From Heligmosomoides polygyrus polygyrus (Eukaryota; Nematoda; Chromadorea; Rhabditida; Heligmosomidae): a stretch of DNA of 64,000 nt. This document shows, one piece after another, positions 1 through 11,439 of this stretch. The notes beneath the pieces were generated by a model. It saw only the letters and a program-made list of their open reading frames with translations, was not told where the DNA came from and made no database searches. A program made the translations under genes and the position numbers. The stretch covers positions 17,045,114-17,109,113 of the forward strand of contig OX377206.1 of the NCBI GenBank assembly GCA_947396885.1, written 5' to 3'. Positions within the stretch are counted from its first letter, which is position 1. Every line of letters starts with the position of its first letter.

Positions 1-516
1 AAGTGAGGTTAGGATGAAATTTCTCAAGGAGGAAACCCTAAGCTTCTAGAGTCGATAAAGTCGTAAATGTCAAGTTCACGATTGGTTCCGTATTCAAACC
101 ATTAGAACTGATTCGAGGTGCAAGCGACAACTGATGACTCCATCAACTGCGCTGCTATGCGCCCAATTTTTAGACTCATTTAAATACGACTACTGCTAGA
201 TAGATTGAACTTTTCTCCCTTTCTCACTGGATCTTTTCTTCTGAACCTCTCCCAATGGTTGTCCATTAAAAACTGTGGTGTCGGGTCGTTTCAATTAGTA
301 CCCTGTGCTTTGAAAATGGTGTTTGGGCTGGTGCATAATGTTGTAGATGTTTCGGACTATTCTAATCTCAGAAGAAGGCGAAACTCGCCAAAACGTAAGC
401 CGAATAAAAATTGGATAGCAATCTTGGTGAGCGGCTATAACAAGAACACTAACAGTTAAACTCTTCCATATAGATTGACATATCCTAGACCACCTTCCAT
501 CTTGGAAATTATAATA
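1..516. other. No gene recognised
   Basis: AT-rich DNA upstream of the Helitron-like element. The short open frames here are not flanked by convincing splice sites and resemble no family I know. I see no hairpin or tandem repeat. Confidence 0.5.
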
Positions 517-597
517 TCCTACTCTATCTAAGCGAGAACGGTAGTTTGTCTGTCTGTCTGTTTGTTTGCACAGAAGTGCTGGAAGAGTATATTGGGG

Positions 598-784
598 GAA
601 AGTGTGGGGGTGGGAGGTTTGTAGTTGTGTAGTGTCACCTACGTCGTGTTGAGAGGGGTCAGAAGACGTGTCGCCGATGTCACGCAAAGGGCGTTCGAGT
701 TCCGAACATGTGTCATCGACGTCGTGAATGCGAGCGTCCGAGTTCCGAGGAGGTGTCACACCGAGATCGTTTAACCGGCGTCTG
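598..784 (+). repeat. Minisatellite A, about 40 bp period
   Basis: Imperfect tandem units of the form GTGTCACCGATGTCGCGCAA followed by AGGCGTTCGGGTTCAGAAGA. The same unit is found at 2330-2545, 31595-31830 and 40640-41030, and near 41400-41520, always inside the Helitron-like elements. Confidence 0.75.
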
Positions 785-1077
785 ACAAGGAAAGGTTCCC
801 AACTCAAGGTGAGCTTTTGCGATGCTATTTCGACACGATGTAGGGCCCTGTGAGCGGAGTCCAGAACCACAGTTAGTTTTTGCTGAACGCATTTTTAAAG
901 GGAGATCTGAAGGTGTGGGCGCAACTGTCATCAACCCCTACGACACCCAAGGGGGGGGGGGGGTGTTCCTCGGCGGCGCAGCTGGTAGGAGGGCCGTCTC
1001 ATAGGAGCCCACCGGTGGTGTTTTCAGTTCAAGTCCGCGTGCTGCCGATGCTTTCGCACATATTAATTTGCTGTTAT

Positions 1078-1182
1078 TACGCTTTCTCGCTCGGTTGGCC
1101 TAGGCGGGAAATCCGAACCGTGGAGCAGGAATCGGGTTCACGCGACAGCTGGCTCCTCCTCCGACTGCGCTACACATGACTA
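1078..1182 (-). repeat. tRNA-derived SINE, partial copy
   Basis: Carries the GGCGGGAAATCCGAACC and CTCCGACTGCGCTACA segments that form the reversed B-box and A-box head of the SINE family seen complete at 34592-34884. Only the tRNA-like head is present. Confidence 0.55.
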
Positions 1183-1191
1183 TGCAAAATA

Positions 1192-1647
1192 TTAGGTTGT
1201 TGCAGAAGTTCTCGCCATTTTAAAGACACCATATTTTTTTAGTTTTACAAAAAAGCGAAACGCGTCAAGAAGCGAAGAAACCGCTATCATGTTTTGTCGC
1301 TCTTCACCTTTCAGGCAGACTCCCGATCCCGTCAGCGTAGAATTTTCATGGCTTTGATTCGAAAAAGCCAGCCACCCAGCGTTCCATGTCGTCCTCGTCA
1401 TCGAACGTCACTGCATGGCATTGGGGAGAGACAGGAAAAGGTGGTAGTCTGCTTGTGCAATTCTTTTTCTTCCGAAACGTGCTTGTCGTCAAAGAGGGCT
1501 GATTTCTCTTACGGTGATTGTTCGCTGTTGTCATCCTCCCGACAGTCACCATCAGGTGTCCAGTTGACATCCACCTCCTCGAAACGTACCTATGAAACCA
1601 ACTGGATAATACGTGTAGAAAAGTCCCATTTTCATTATACTTCCTAA
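1192..1647 (-). mobile_element. Internally deleted mariner, 456 bp
   Basis: Bounded by TTAGGTTGTTGCAGAAG on the left and CTTCCTAA on the right, with TA on both outer flanks, the mariner target duplication. On the - strand the interior reads the end of a mariner transposase (FDDEDDMERWVAGFFESKP, then LPERW). The DNA-binding and catalytic domains are missing, so the copy cannot mobilise itself. Confidence 0.65.
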
Positions 1648-2329
1648 TATAACCTGAACCGACTGTTCTTCCTGACAGTCGGTATCTCCATATATGGCGT
1701 TCAGGAGGAGTCCTTATATGGCATACACGCAACTGCGATGTCTCTCCTTGTCTGTGAAGTGAAATCCGGTGTGAAGGTGGAAACTAATCAACGAACACGT
1801 TCGGATCAGAGCGACATTTTTAGCACAATTATGCACCAATATGTATCATAGTATTCAACCGTAAGGTACGCGTATTTGTGTGCATTAGGGTATTATCCGT
1901 GATATGGTATGATATGGTGGTTGTGAGGCTAGGCATTGTTGATAGACTAACACATATGAAGGCGCAAATAGTCAGCCTTGATTTGTTTTAAGCATTTATG
2001 GTCTGAAATTAACTCCTGTTATCATGAGAAGGCGTAATAGCAACAAACTAATATGTGCAAAATACTAGTACCACGCAGACTCGAACCGGAAAATCCTCCG
2101 GTGTGCTCCTATGAGGAGGCCCTCCCACCAACTGCGCCGCCGATTCACATCCCGTTGGGTGTCGAAGGGGTTGATGCTAGTTGCGCGCACGCCTTCAGAT
2201 CTCCTTTTCAGGGCTTTAAAAAAGCGTTCAGCAAAAACAAACTGTGGTTCTGGACTCCGCTCACAGGGCCCTACATCCTGTCAAAATAGCGTCGCAAAAG
2301 CTCACCTTGAGTTGGGAACCTTTCCTTGT

Positions 2330-3205
2330 GAGTTCAGAGGACATGTCACCAATGTCACGAAAAGGACGTCCTGGTTGAGAAAAAGTGTGACCGATGTCAC
2401 GCATGGGGTGTTCGGATTCTAACGACGTGTCGCGCAGAGCACGTCCAGCTTGAGAAGGCATGTCACCGACGTCGTTCATCAGGTGCCTGGGTTCAGAAAA
2501 GGTGTCACCGATATCGCGAAAGGCCTTTCCGGATTCAGACGGCATGTTACCAGTGAAGGTGGGACCAGTAATGGGGAGCGGTGATAGATAGTGGTACAGT
2601 AAGGAGGTACCGGTAAAGAGTTGACTAATAAAGGGAACCAGTGAAGAGGGGACCAGTGAAAGGGGAACTAGTTAAGGTGGGACCAGCAATGGGGACCGGT
2701 GAAGGAGGGGTGGGGGGGTCCAGTGAAGGGGACCGGTGAGGATGGATCCAGTAATGGGGACCGGTGAAGGATTGGGGGATCAGTGAAAGAGGGGAGCAAA
2801 AAAATCGAGGTCCAGTGAGGTGAGAGCAGTAGTTGGAACCGACGAAGAGGGGGAGGGACCAGTGAAGGGTGAACCGGAAAAGGGTTGACAATAAAGGGGG
2901 GACCACTGAAGAGGGACCAGTAAATGGGGGGGGGCAGTGAGGGTGGGACCAACGAAGGATGGGGGTCCAGTGAAGGTGATGGGGGGGGGGGTTGAGAGGG
3001 GAGGGCCTGTAAAGGATTCACCAATAAAGGGGAACCAGTGAGAGATGAGACCAGTAATGGGGAGCGATGAAAGGGGTGGGGGTCCAGTGAAGGGGACCAA
3101 TAAATGGGGTACCAGTGAAGGATCAATCAAGGGGGACCAGTTAGGGAGCCAATTAAGGGAACACCAGTTAAATGGTTCAGTAAAGGGTCCAGTAATAGAA
3201 CCATT
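2330..3205 (+). repeat. Minisatellite A followed by minisatellite B
   Basis: 2330-2545 continues the 40 bp unit. From 2546 the array changes to a short G-rich unit, GGGGACCAGTGAAGG and variants, of about 15-35 bp spacing. The A-then-B order is repeated at 31595-32390 and, in weaker form, 40640-41350. The long proline- and leucine-rich open frames here arise from the repeat unit. Confidence 0.75.
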
Positions 3206-3398
3206 AAAGGGGACCATAATTAATAAATAGAACGAGCACTTTAGAGAATGAATCGCGTACGTGCAATAGAACCCCATAGGAGCAGTTTTGAAGATTTTTC
3301 CCAACCGTATTCCGCGATACAGTGGGGCAAAATCTTCTAAAGAGGATAGGAAGACGGTCGTGGTGTTCTATGCTCCGGGTTTGGCGCGAAGCCCCCAA

Positions 3399-3436
3399 CC
3401 AGACGTTTGGCGGCTGGCAGGCCATTGAACGTCTGA
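3399..3436 (+). other. Terminal hairpin of the Helitron-like element
   Basis: CCAGACGTTTGGC pairs with ATTGAACGTCTG around a short GC-rich loop. Matching hairpins occur at 32515-32552 and 41693-41730, always just beyond the minisatellite. This is the expected 3' structure of a Helitron. Confidence 0.55.
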
Positions 3437-3737
3437 TTTACTAATCCTGCGCTGCGAAAGGAACTGAAATTCTTCTTTGGTTCGGTTGAGGTGGCTGCAG
3501 ATCACTATTTGACAGCCTCATAGTGTAATATCTAGCTGTGGATATGGCCAATCGGATTATTCCAGATACCGGAGCAAAATACCATACTGACGCTACTGTA
3601 CATTCCGTACTCAATTATAGGGCTGGGCAGGTGAAGATTTGATAGCCAAACCGTTATCCAAGTGCGCATGGGCAAGATTTTTGACAATGTGATGAACTGC
3701 TATTTTCGGGGAACTTAACGGGAACGTTTCTCCTTCT

Positions 3738-4055
3738 TAAGGCTCATGCACACTTCTGCGACACCGCGGCGCGGTAATTGGGGCGACGGCTACCACCGCG
3801 AAATCCGGCGGTCGCGGCGCGGTCGCGTTAGATCGTTATAGGCAACGGGACCGACGTCCTCGTGCATGCCGCGCCGCCAGGAATGATTTGAAACATTTCA
3901 GCCTGCGGCACTCAGCGTGGTGTCGCCTTCGATAGCCGCCTCGACAGCGGCTATCGAAGAGTGTGACACGGTTGCAGTGTCGCGCCGCTTCAGTCGCAGC
4001 CCTATGCTTCATCATGGCCGCGCCGTGCTGTCGCAGAAGTGTGCATGGGGCTTTA
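3738..4055. mobile_element. GC-rich foldback MITE
   Basis: Ends are inverted copies: AAGGCTCATGCACACTTCTG on the left and CAGAAGTGTGCATGGGGCTT on the right. The interior is rich in CGCGGCGCGG. Similar ends (GC..CACACTT..GCG) recur at 4080-4312, 10484-11256 and 44499-44646. I see no coding. Confidence 0.55.
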
Positions 4056-4079
4056 GTGCAATGGCAACGACACAAACTG

Positions 4080-4312
4080 TTGAGGCCCCCACACACTTTT
4101 GCGGCAGCCCTGCTGCCCTATACTTAACCATAGGGCAGAGACGCAGAGCTCGGCGCGAACGGCGGAGGCGGCGAGTTCAGCGGCGCCGCTGGAGCGGCAG
4201 CGACAATAATGATGTCATTCGCTGTCAATCTGCGCTCTAGCCTTTGCGCAGCACAACTCATCGTTCTCGTCGTCCGTCGCTCGCCGCAAAAGTGCGCGGA
4301 GGCCTTTAGACC
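4080..4312. mobile_element. Second GC-rich foldback MITE
   Basis: TTGAGGCCCCCACACACTTT and CGCCGCAAAAGTGCGCGGAG are imperfect inverted ends. It lies 25 bp from the preceding MITE and belongs to the same broad family. Confidence 0.45.
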
Positions 4313-4540
4313 ATTATTGTAAGGGCTGATGTTCAGCGGCCTACCGGCTGTCACCAACGATTTTCCAACGACTTGTTGGAGAGTCCCCCAAACTGCAAAA
4401 ATGGAACACTTGGCCGGCAATAGTAGAAAAAAACTGGTCTCTCGCAGGGTATGAGATAATCTGATAGGATTCTTGCCATTCCCACTCCGAAATAACTATT
4501 CTAACCACGAGGATATCGCGATGTTATGTGCGGTCAAACT

Positions 4541-4640
4541 GCGCCGTGGTGTAAGGGGTAGCATTGCTGCAGAGAAGGCAGAAAGTGCGGGTTCAAGTCC
4601 AGCCTGTTACAAGAGTTTTGATCGCAACAGAACATCCAAC
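4541..4640 (+). repeat. tRNA-like dispersed repeat
   Basis: Contains an A-box-like TGGTGTAAGGGGTAG and a B-box GGTTCAAGTCC about 45 bp apart, followed by AGAGTTTTGATCGCAACA. That tail also flanks the tRNA-like cores at 34092-34238 and 55540-55860. The acceptor stem does not close well, so this is a tRNA-derived repeat rather than a working tRNA. Confidence 0.5.
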
Positions 4641-5219
4641 ACAACAACATGTAGCCGCTATACCAGCAGCTCCAGCCTTCACCAAATGTGTTAAAACATT
4701 ATTCTATCCATCGTTCTGACTACTGGTTGAGTACTCGCCAGAGTCTTGAAAAAAAGTGGATCTAGATTGTGTAGCTGTTATGAAGCTTGTCCAGAGTGGC
4801 CCACCTATGTATTTACGTGACTCCCCTCAAACGGTGAACTCCGCGCAAAATTCGTTGAAATCGATCGATAATGGCATCCGGCCGGCACTTATCCGATCGG
4901 TATTAGTCACTTGTTGTGAAAAAGATGTTCACCGGTTAGTAACTACCTCCTCCAACGACCAAGTCCGCTCGAAAATCGATAGAACCGATGGATCAATAGA
5001 TGTTCACACGAATGCCGTGCCGCCGCTTTTGCCGCACTGGGCCCCCCACGCGCCAGCTATCAGTAGATGGAGTGGAGCAGCAGAAGTTTTCACGATGGAC
5101 TTCCTTTGATAGGTTTGGCATGCACGGCTGGATCATTTTCACACGTTTGACAGGTCGGACAGCTTCTTACAGATAAAGGTGCGACTCACTGACATCGCCA
5201 GTAGATAGCTCCGTTATAC
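4641..5219. other. No gene recognised
   Basis: A 354-base open frame lies at 4756-5109 (+). It has mixed composition but no recognisable domain, no good splice signals and a GTG rather than ATG start, so I do not call it. Nothing else is seen. Confidence 0.4.
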
Positions 5220-5895
5220 TTTCAACTTTCAACTTTATTACATGCACATAGCGCATGTGGGGTAAAAAAAAGAACCAAGAAGTGCAGGTGATCCTATATG
5301 TAGCGGTAAACAAAACGGAGTACAAATAACACAAATGAAGAGAACCTACAAAAAAGGAAAAGAAAAGAGAGAGAGAACATTGCTACATACAACACTTACT
5401 CAGGAACTACTGCGGAATCACTACAAGTGTTTCTCAAGAACTTTTTAAAAGCTATTGAGATTGTCAGGAAAATGAATTCTTTTGTTTAGCATAGCGTACT
5501 CTAGGTCTGCACGAACTGTGAAGAAGTTGTGACGTTGAGACGTTTTCGACGTTTTTACGTGAAGTTTGTAAGGCACACCTCTAGTATTAGATGACGCCAG
5601 ACCAAAGAATTTCGGACGTTTCAGCCCAACGTTCCCATGGAAAATCTTGTGGACCATTATACATAAATTTCTTTCATTTTTTGCACTCCTTCTCAGTAAA
5701 GGTTAAAGGTTTAGAATCTTGTTTCTGATGGCACCACGTGGAATGCTCTTGTATGTGAAACCTAGAGCTCTAATTAAGAGCTTCCTTGTAAAGTTATTTT
5801 GAACTTGCTCTAACCTTTGAATTATATTCTTCTTCTCACATAGTAGATTTGAGTGGAACCGTACATTTCATTGAGGGTGTGATTTAAAACCGGGT
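5220..5895 (-). mobile_element. CR1-like LINE, 3' end with reverse-transcriptase C-terminus
   Basis: On the - strand, broken frames read RLEQVQNNFTRKLL, then NTRGVPYKL, then FFTVRADLEYAMLNKRIHFP. This is the typical C-terminal end of a CR1/Jockey-type reverse transcriptase. It ends in a short repeated tail (AAGTTGAAAGTTGAAAG on the - strand), as these elements do. Stops and shifts show it is dead. It is related to the copy at 35458-37290. Confidence 0.6.
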
Positions 5896-6783
5896 GTTTT
5901 TCTTGTGCCTGCCTAATAAATAAATACCTCGATTAGCAAAGGTCTACATACTCCTCAAATAAATCATGAAGATAGCTGGAGAAGAAGAGAAACCGATTCG
6001 ATCCGCATCTAGCTTTGTACGTAGAGCTCATTCAGCTGTGCTATGAATTCCTATCGCTGGAAAATATCGAAAATTCAATTGATAGCAGATGCTGACCATC
6101 TTCGTTAACAAAAACGGTATTTCTGAAAATATCTCTACACTCCAGTATGCAAGAAATCCCGCAGTCACGCGATTCACCGCCGTCGAAAAACGCATCTCGA
6201 TGTCCTTTATCAAAACAGTGCTCGCTCATACAATATGCAATCAAGCTTCAGATTGTGTTGCCTTATGAAGTGCTTGCTAGAATGGAGAAGCTCGTAATTG
6301 AGCATTGATAGAACACCACCATTTTAGACGCACCCACAATCTGACGCATGTACTTCTAGTGTACCACGCCATATATACGTTTAGGAATCGCTTGACGCAC
6401 TTCAGTCTTCTTTACTCTTCTTACCGAGTGGTCCTGTAGGAATGTGCTGTCTAGAATTTGCTATTCTTAGCGACGAGTTTTGTGTGCACCACCTAGGTAG
6501 AAGCTCGTAAGCTCTGAGGTATAGGACTCTCCGCCCGCAATATTATTGAGACTAGTTGTTAAACTTCAACTCCAGAGCTTCGAAAGATTTTTTAATGTAT
6601 GAATCCTGCAACCTACTGGCTACAACTGATGGAATAGACTACCTCTACTGCGTTCTTCGCCTAGGCCTAAATTAGTAGAAGTGCCCATCTTCGGTTTAAT
6701 CTTGGCATGAGGAGCGTGTGAACACGGGCACGCGGAGCGCAGTTGGAAGAGGTGTTGGCTGTCGCGTGCACACGATTCCAGGA
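5896..6783. other. No gene recognised
   Basis: AT-rich sequence with only short random frames on both strands and no repeat I recognise. Confidence 0.4.
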
Positions 6784-7756
6784 TCTTACAAGGAAAGCCT
6801 CCAAAATGGCGGTGAGCTTTTGCAATGCAATTTTTACAGGATGTAGGGTCCCGTGTGCGAAGTCCAAAACCAAGTCACTTTTTTCAGAGTGCTCTTATAT
6901 TTTCGAAAAAAGCGTGTGGGCGCATGAGCGCGAAGTTCATGACGCCCTGCTGCCACCTCACCTCAATGTGGTCGGCTGGCGTAGTGATAGTGTTGTAGCC
7001 TCACAGGTGCATTGTCGTTGGTTCAGTTCCCCCTTGTAATGGTGTTTTTGCATTTTGCGATTTATCGGCAGTAGGACCCTTTATCCCAATTTCCAACACA
7101 TTTCTGAACAAAACACGGCAACAAATGTCGCTTACGTTCATCGAGCTCTTTGAAAGCGGAAAGTTGAGAATTTTCGACTTCCAGGTTAAGCAAGTCAAAG
7201 ACTGATGCCAGTTTCGTGATCAGCACCTCAAATAATCCCCGCGCAACGTTTGGGCGATATTGGTGCATCCGACCTCACTACCCTCACTCGGGCCTGGGCC
7301 TAAGCCCCAGTTTACACTTGCGCCGCTGTGCTGCGCGGCACGGTAGTCGAGATAGATATCGACCGTGTGGCGCGAAAAATCGATATCTATAGCGGTCGTG
7401 ATGCCGCGCCGCGTGGCGTCGCAGGAGTAGACTAGGGCTAAAAGGACTTTGCATCTCGGTCTTCATGGTCAAAGAAGGTCGGTCATTGAGGTGTGAAGCC
7501 ATTCGAGGTGGAAACTAATTGAATACGTTAAGGAGTATAAGGCTACAGAGAAAGTATGATATCGATGCTACTACGCCCTTTTTTTGAAAAGGTGATAGGT
7601 AGAAGCGTAGATGTTCAGTTTGTGAGTAGTGTATTTCGCTTACATCCTTTTTTGCAATCCTCCATCATTGTTGAAGAAGGTTGGTACATCATTTGCTATT
7701 CTTACCAGTTGGTTACTGCGTTTTTGACTTCATCCATGTAAAGAATATAGGGTACA

Positions 7757-7949
7757 TGTCGCGAAGGTGAGCAGCATTGGTAGGTAGGAGCGCGCCAGCC
7801 AATCAGGCCACACCGAATGGGCGTTCCATTGAGAGAGGGCGTGTACAGTCGGTATCCTGATTGGCTGGCGCGTGTTTGATCGACGCTCTGATTGGTTATG
7901 ATTGGCTGGCGCGCTCCCACCTACCAATGCTGCTCACCTTCGCGACACC
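7757..7949. repeat. Foldback repeat with about 48 bp arms
   Basis: GTCGCGAAGGTGAGCAGCAT near 7757 pairs with ATGCTGCTCACCTTCGCGAC ending near 7947. The match continues through GGTAGGT and GCGCGCCAGCCAATCA. Extra copies of GATTGGCTGGCGCG lie in the loop. This is a typical MITE or hairpin structure. Confidence 0.7.
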
Positions 7950-8109
7950 GAATCTACCACTATATAATTGAGTTAGCTTCCTGCCCTGTAGATGGTGAGG
8001 CGTATCTCACTCAGGTTGGGAACCTGGCTGAGATACGCCTCGTGGAAGCACGCGCAATCTCATGGAACCCCTAGCGACGCCTCCGCGTACCTCGCGCGGG
8101 CAACGTCTG

Positions 8110-9520
8110 CCGTTCAACATGGGATGTTGTTACAGCAGAGGACGCGTAGCCTCCTCCTGCTTGACACAACGGGGTCTGCGCGCGTTTCTGAGTGCCTGAA
8201 TCTAGAAGACGGGTTCCCTTCGTCACACCACAACCTTCTGGAGTCAGAAGAGGAGACACCGTCGTCCAACGACGAGGCATCGCATTCAGAATTGAGCATG
8301 AGATGCTACTGCAGCAGAGGAAGCGCAGCCTTCTCCTGCTTGACACAACGGCGTCTGCGCGAGTCCTGAATTCAGAAGACGGGTCCCTTTCGTTGCACAA
8401 TAACAGTCTGGAGTCAGAAGAAGCGAAAATAAAGGAAGCAAAGGCCACATCGTCGTTGCACGACGACCGGCCGCATTCAGAACTCAGCATTATCCCATGT
8501 TGAACGGAGAACTTTATTGCTGCAGCAGAGGAAGCACAACCTCCTCCTGCTTGACGCAGCGACATCTGCGCGCGCTTCTGAGCGTCTGAATCCAGAATAC
8601 GGATCCCCTTCGTCGCGCAACAAGAATTCGGAGTCAAAAGAGGTGACACCGTCGTCTTACGACGAGCGGCCGCATCCAGAATTCAACGTGGGATGCTCCT
8701 CCAGCCGAGGAAGCACAGCCTCCTCTCTATTGACACAACGGCGTCTGCGCGCGTTTCTGAGTCCCTGAATCCAGAAGGCGGGTTCCCTTCGTCGCACCAC
8801 AACCGTCTGGATTCAGAAGATCGAAAAGAAAGGAAACGGAGGTCTCATCGTCGTCGTACGACGACCGGCCACATGCAGAACTCAGCATTATCCCATGTTG
8901 AACGGAAAACGTTACCCGCGCCAGGTACGCCTCTGCGTACCTCGCGCGGGCAATGTTTGCCGTTCAACATGGGATGTTGTTACAGCATAGGACGCGTAGC
9001 CTCCTCCTGCTTGACGCAGCGACATTGCGCGCGCTTCTGAGCGTCTGAATCCAGAATACGGGTCCCCTTCGTCGCGCAACAAGCAGACGGAGTCAAAAGA
9101 GGTGACACCGTCGTCGTACAACGAGCGGCCGCATCCAGAATTCAAAATGGGATGCTCCTCGAGCCGAGAAAGCACAGCCTCCGTTCTATTGACACAGCGG
9201 CATCTGCGCGCGTTTCTGAGTCCCTGAATCCAGAAGGCGGGTTCCCTTCGTCGCACCACAACCGTCTGGATTCAGAAGATCGAAAAGAAAGGAGACAGAG
9301 AACAGGAAACAGAACTCATCGTCGTCCTACGACGACTGGCCGCATGCAGAACTCAGCATTATCCCATGTTCAACGGAAAACTTTACCCGCGCCAGGTACG
9401 CCTTTGCTTACCTCGCACAGGCAATGTTTGCCGTTCAACATGGGATGTTGCAGCAGAGGAAGCACCCCCCTCCCCTGCTTGACTCAGCGGCGTCTGCGCG
9501 CGTTTCTGAGCGTTTGATTC
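8110..9520. repeat. Tandem satellite, about 190 bp unit, about 7 copies
   Basis: The unit starts near ATGGGATGTTG(CTGCAGCAGAG)GAAGC and runs through TGCTTGACACAACGGCGTCTG, CGTTTCTGAGTGCCTGAATC and TCGTCGCACCACAACCGTCT. Copies begin near 8127, 8300, 8510, 8690, 8965, 9150 and 9437. Some are longer because of an added AGATCGAAAAGAAAGGA block. Long frames on both strands track the repeat and are not taken as genes. Confidence 0.75.
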
Positions 9521-9539
9521 TGAATACGTGTCACTGACG

Positions 9540-9870
9540 TCTGCCTTGAGCATGGTAGGACCACTAAGGAGTGGTGGAGAAGGGAAGTAAGGGCCCTTTA
9601 GAGTGAACCAGGTGAGCGTCCAGGAAGGAAAGGAACAACCTGAAGGAGGAACCAGGGTGGGGAAGCCAGCAAGAAGAGACCAGTAGGGGGTCAATAGTGA
9701 AAACAAGGAAGTGGGCCAGGGGTTGGGACCAGGAAGGTGGGAGGGGGGGGGGGGGGGAGACCAAAGACCAGTAAAGGCGGACCAGCAATTAGATCTACAA
9801 GAACAAGAAACGAGTGAGGGGGATACTGGCGCCCGGATTCGGAAGACGTGTACACAGTGGAGGGGCCGTA
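9540..9870 (+). repeat. Minisatellite-B-like tract
   Basis: Spaced GGACCA(G/C)TAAGG and GGGACCAGGAAGG units with a G14 run at 9742. It resembles minisatellite B of the Helitron-like elements and ends with an A-type CGGATTCGGAAGACGTGTAC piece. Neither Helitron terminus is seen here. Confidence 0.5.
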
Positions 9871-10483
9871 GTACTGCGCAGCATAAACCAATGATGTTAC
9901 TGCACGGTGTGGAGAAAATGTCTATGATGAAAGGTACCGAAGTGGTGAACGGCTTGATGCCGATGAAGCACGCAGCAGGTCCTAGATGTTAGCGAATTTT
10001 AAGTTTGACAAAAGCTGCCTTCTTTAGATCAGTGATGGTGCAAAGTCGCGCGAAGCGCGCAAGTGCGAGACACGCCGTTCGTTAGGCGTGTCGGAGCACT
10101 TGTATAGTATAATAGAATTTGCGATCTACAACACCTTGTCATCTTGAAACAGCTTGACTGTTCGAAAATCAAAGATGGCCCATGTGCACTGTAGTAGCGA
10201 GGTCGAAAAAAAGTTATTCACACTTCGGTTACGGGTGTTACTTAGAGTGCTGATCATGAATCTGGCGTCGGTTTCGGGATTTCCCGTTTTCTTATGAAAG
10301 GTTAGGGTAGGTGTGAGTGAGGGTGGTGAGGTCGGATGCACCAATATCGCCCAAACTTTGTGCGCGGAGGATAATTGGGGTACTGATTACGAATCTGGCA
10401 TCAGTTTTAGTCTTGCTTAACATTGATGACAAATTCTCACCCCACGACCATGCTCCTTGAGGCTACAATCCCTATAGCCGCAT

Positions 10484-11256
10484 GCACACTTTGCAGCGGG
10501 CAGCGGGCAGCCACGCTGAAGCATAGCGTGGTGCTGCGGGGTCCCACTGCGGCAGCGGAGGCCGCAGTGAGGGGGTGTCCACACTTCCGCTGCCGCAGTG
10601 CTGCCGGCAGCGGCCGCAGCGGCAGTGGCGTCGAGTTGAGGTGTTGTGTACACAACACCTCAATTCACGCCATGTTGCGGGCATTTTCCTGTTTCCTTCT
10701 CCTCTGAGGTGTGTTGAATTGGTTTTCGAGTTTATTTCGACCAGATAAACGAGGGTTCTTGAGTCTTGAGACAGGATCATTGACATTTTCAGCAGGTTTT
10801 GCTTTGTTCTCAAAATTCCATCGCCACGTATCTGCGTAATTTATTAGCTTGCTCACTAGATTCGTTTAGTTTCGAAATTTCAATTAGAATTTCAAATTTG
10901 GGCACTCAGTTCACGGCATCCGGACTTGGGGGGGGGCAACGACTTCCAACTAGGATTGCACCCTTGTTTTCTCAAAAATTGTAGAATACTGCACAAAACT
11001 CGAAGCACGAAGCTGACACAGGTACGTAAAACTGTCTATGAAGTAATTGAGAATGACTGAAACGGTCCAAGGTCCAGAATATGCGTCGCGTTCCGCCCTG
11101 AACCCACTTCGGCTATCGATCAGCTGGCAACTAGCCAGCCACTGCTCCGCTGCGTGCCGCTGCGGCGCGGTTCCACCTGCTGCAGTGGAATGTGGGCGGC
11201 GACCAGCTCCGCCCACATTCCACTGCCCGCTGCCCGCTGCAAAGTGTGCACGGGCC
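10484..11256. mobile_element. Pair of GC-rich foldback MITEs in inverted order
   Basis: GCACACTTTGCAGCGGGCAG at 10489 is matched, inverted, by CTGCCCGCTGCAAAGTGTGC ending at 11254. Each end also carries its own GC-rich inverted stem, such as GCAGTGGAATGTGGGCGG against CCGCCCACATTCCACTGC near 11180-11226. Either two MITEs inserted face to face or one element grew between two ends. Confidence 0.45.
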
Positions 11257-11439
11257 TTATGCCAATCGACCACGGGATTGGGTAGCAGCAGGGCGTCATG
11301 AACTCCGCGCTCACGCTTCCACACGCTTTTTTTCGACCACAGAAGAGCATTCCAAAAGAATAACCATGGTTTTGCACTCCCCACACGGGACCCTACATCC
11401 TGTGAAAACTGAATCGCAAAAGCTCACCGCCACTTTGGA

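Larger units (their letters stand above)
785..2329. mobile_element. TIR element inserted in the Helitron minisatellite
   Basis: Arms of about 220 bp are inverted copies of each other: 785-1010 begins ACAAGGAAAGGTTCCCAACT and 2120-2329 ends AGTTGGGAACCTTTCCTTGT. The 1.5 kb body holds a SINE fragment and a deleted mariner. Minisatellite A lies on both sides, so the element jumped into the array. Its first ten bases match the ends of the elements at 6784-11451 and 46665-48257. No clear target-site duplication is visible. Confidence 0.55.
517..3444 (+). mobile_element. Helitron-like non-autonomous element, copy 1
   Basis: The element begins TCCTACTCTATCTAAGCGAG directly after an A. It is followed by GTCTGT repeats, then long minisatellite, and ends with a hairpin (CCAGACGTTTGG / GAACGTCTG, 3399-3436) and CTAA before T at 3441-3444. 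A 5' TC, a 3' hairpin and a CTRR end inserted between A and T are Helitron hallmarks. The same 5' and 3' modules recur at 29192-32560 and 40533-41742. No Rep/helicase coding was found, so it is non-autonomous. The minisatellite is interrupted by a separate TIR element at 785-2329. The Helitron assignment is inference from the termini. Confidence 0.55.

Noticed and set aside
598..784. CRISPR-like spaced repeats
   Set aside because: Units are contiguous and imperfect with no unique spacers, the setting is eukaryotic and there are no cas genes.
1346..1732. 128-codon - strand frame as a gene
   Set aside because: It holds the FDDEDDMERW...FFESKP end of a mariner transposase and lies within TA-flanked mariner ends.
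2668..3304. Pro/Ser/Leu-rich frames resembling a mucin or collagen
   Set aside because: They are the complement of the G-rich minisatellite B unit. The same pattern recurs in every Helitron-like copy.
8071..8649. 192-codon frame over the 190 bp satellite
   Set aside because: Frames on both strands persist only because the unit lacks stops. No start context, splice sites or family resemblance.
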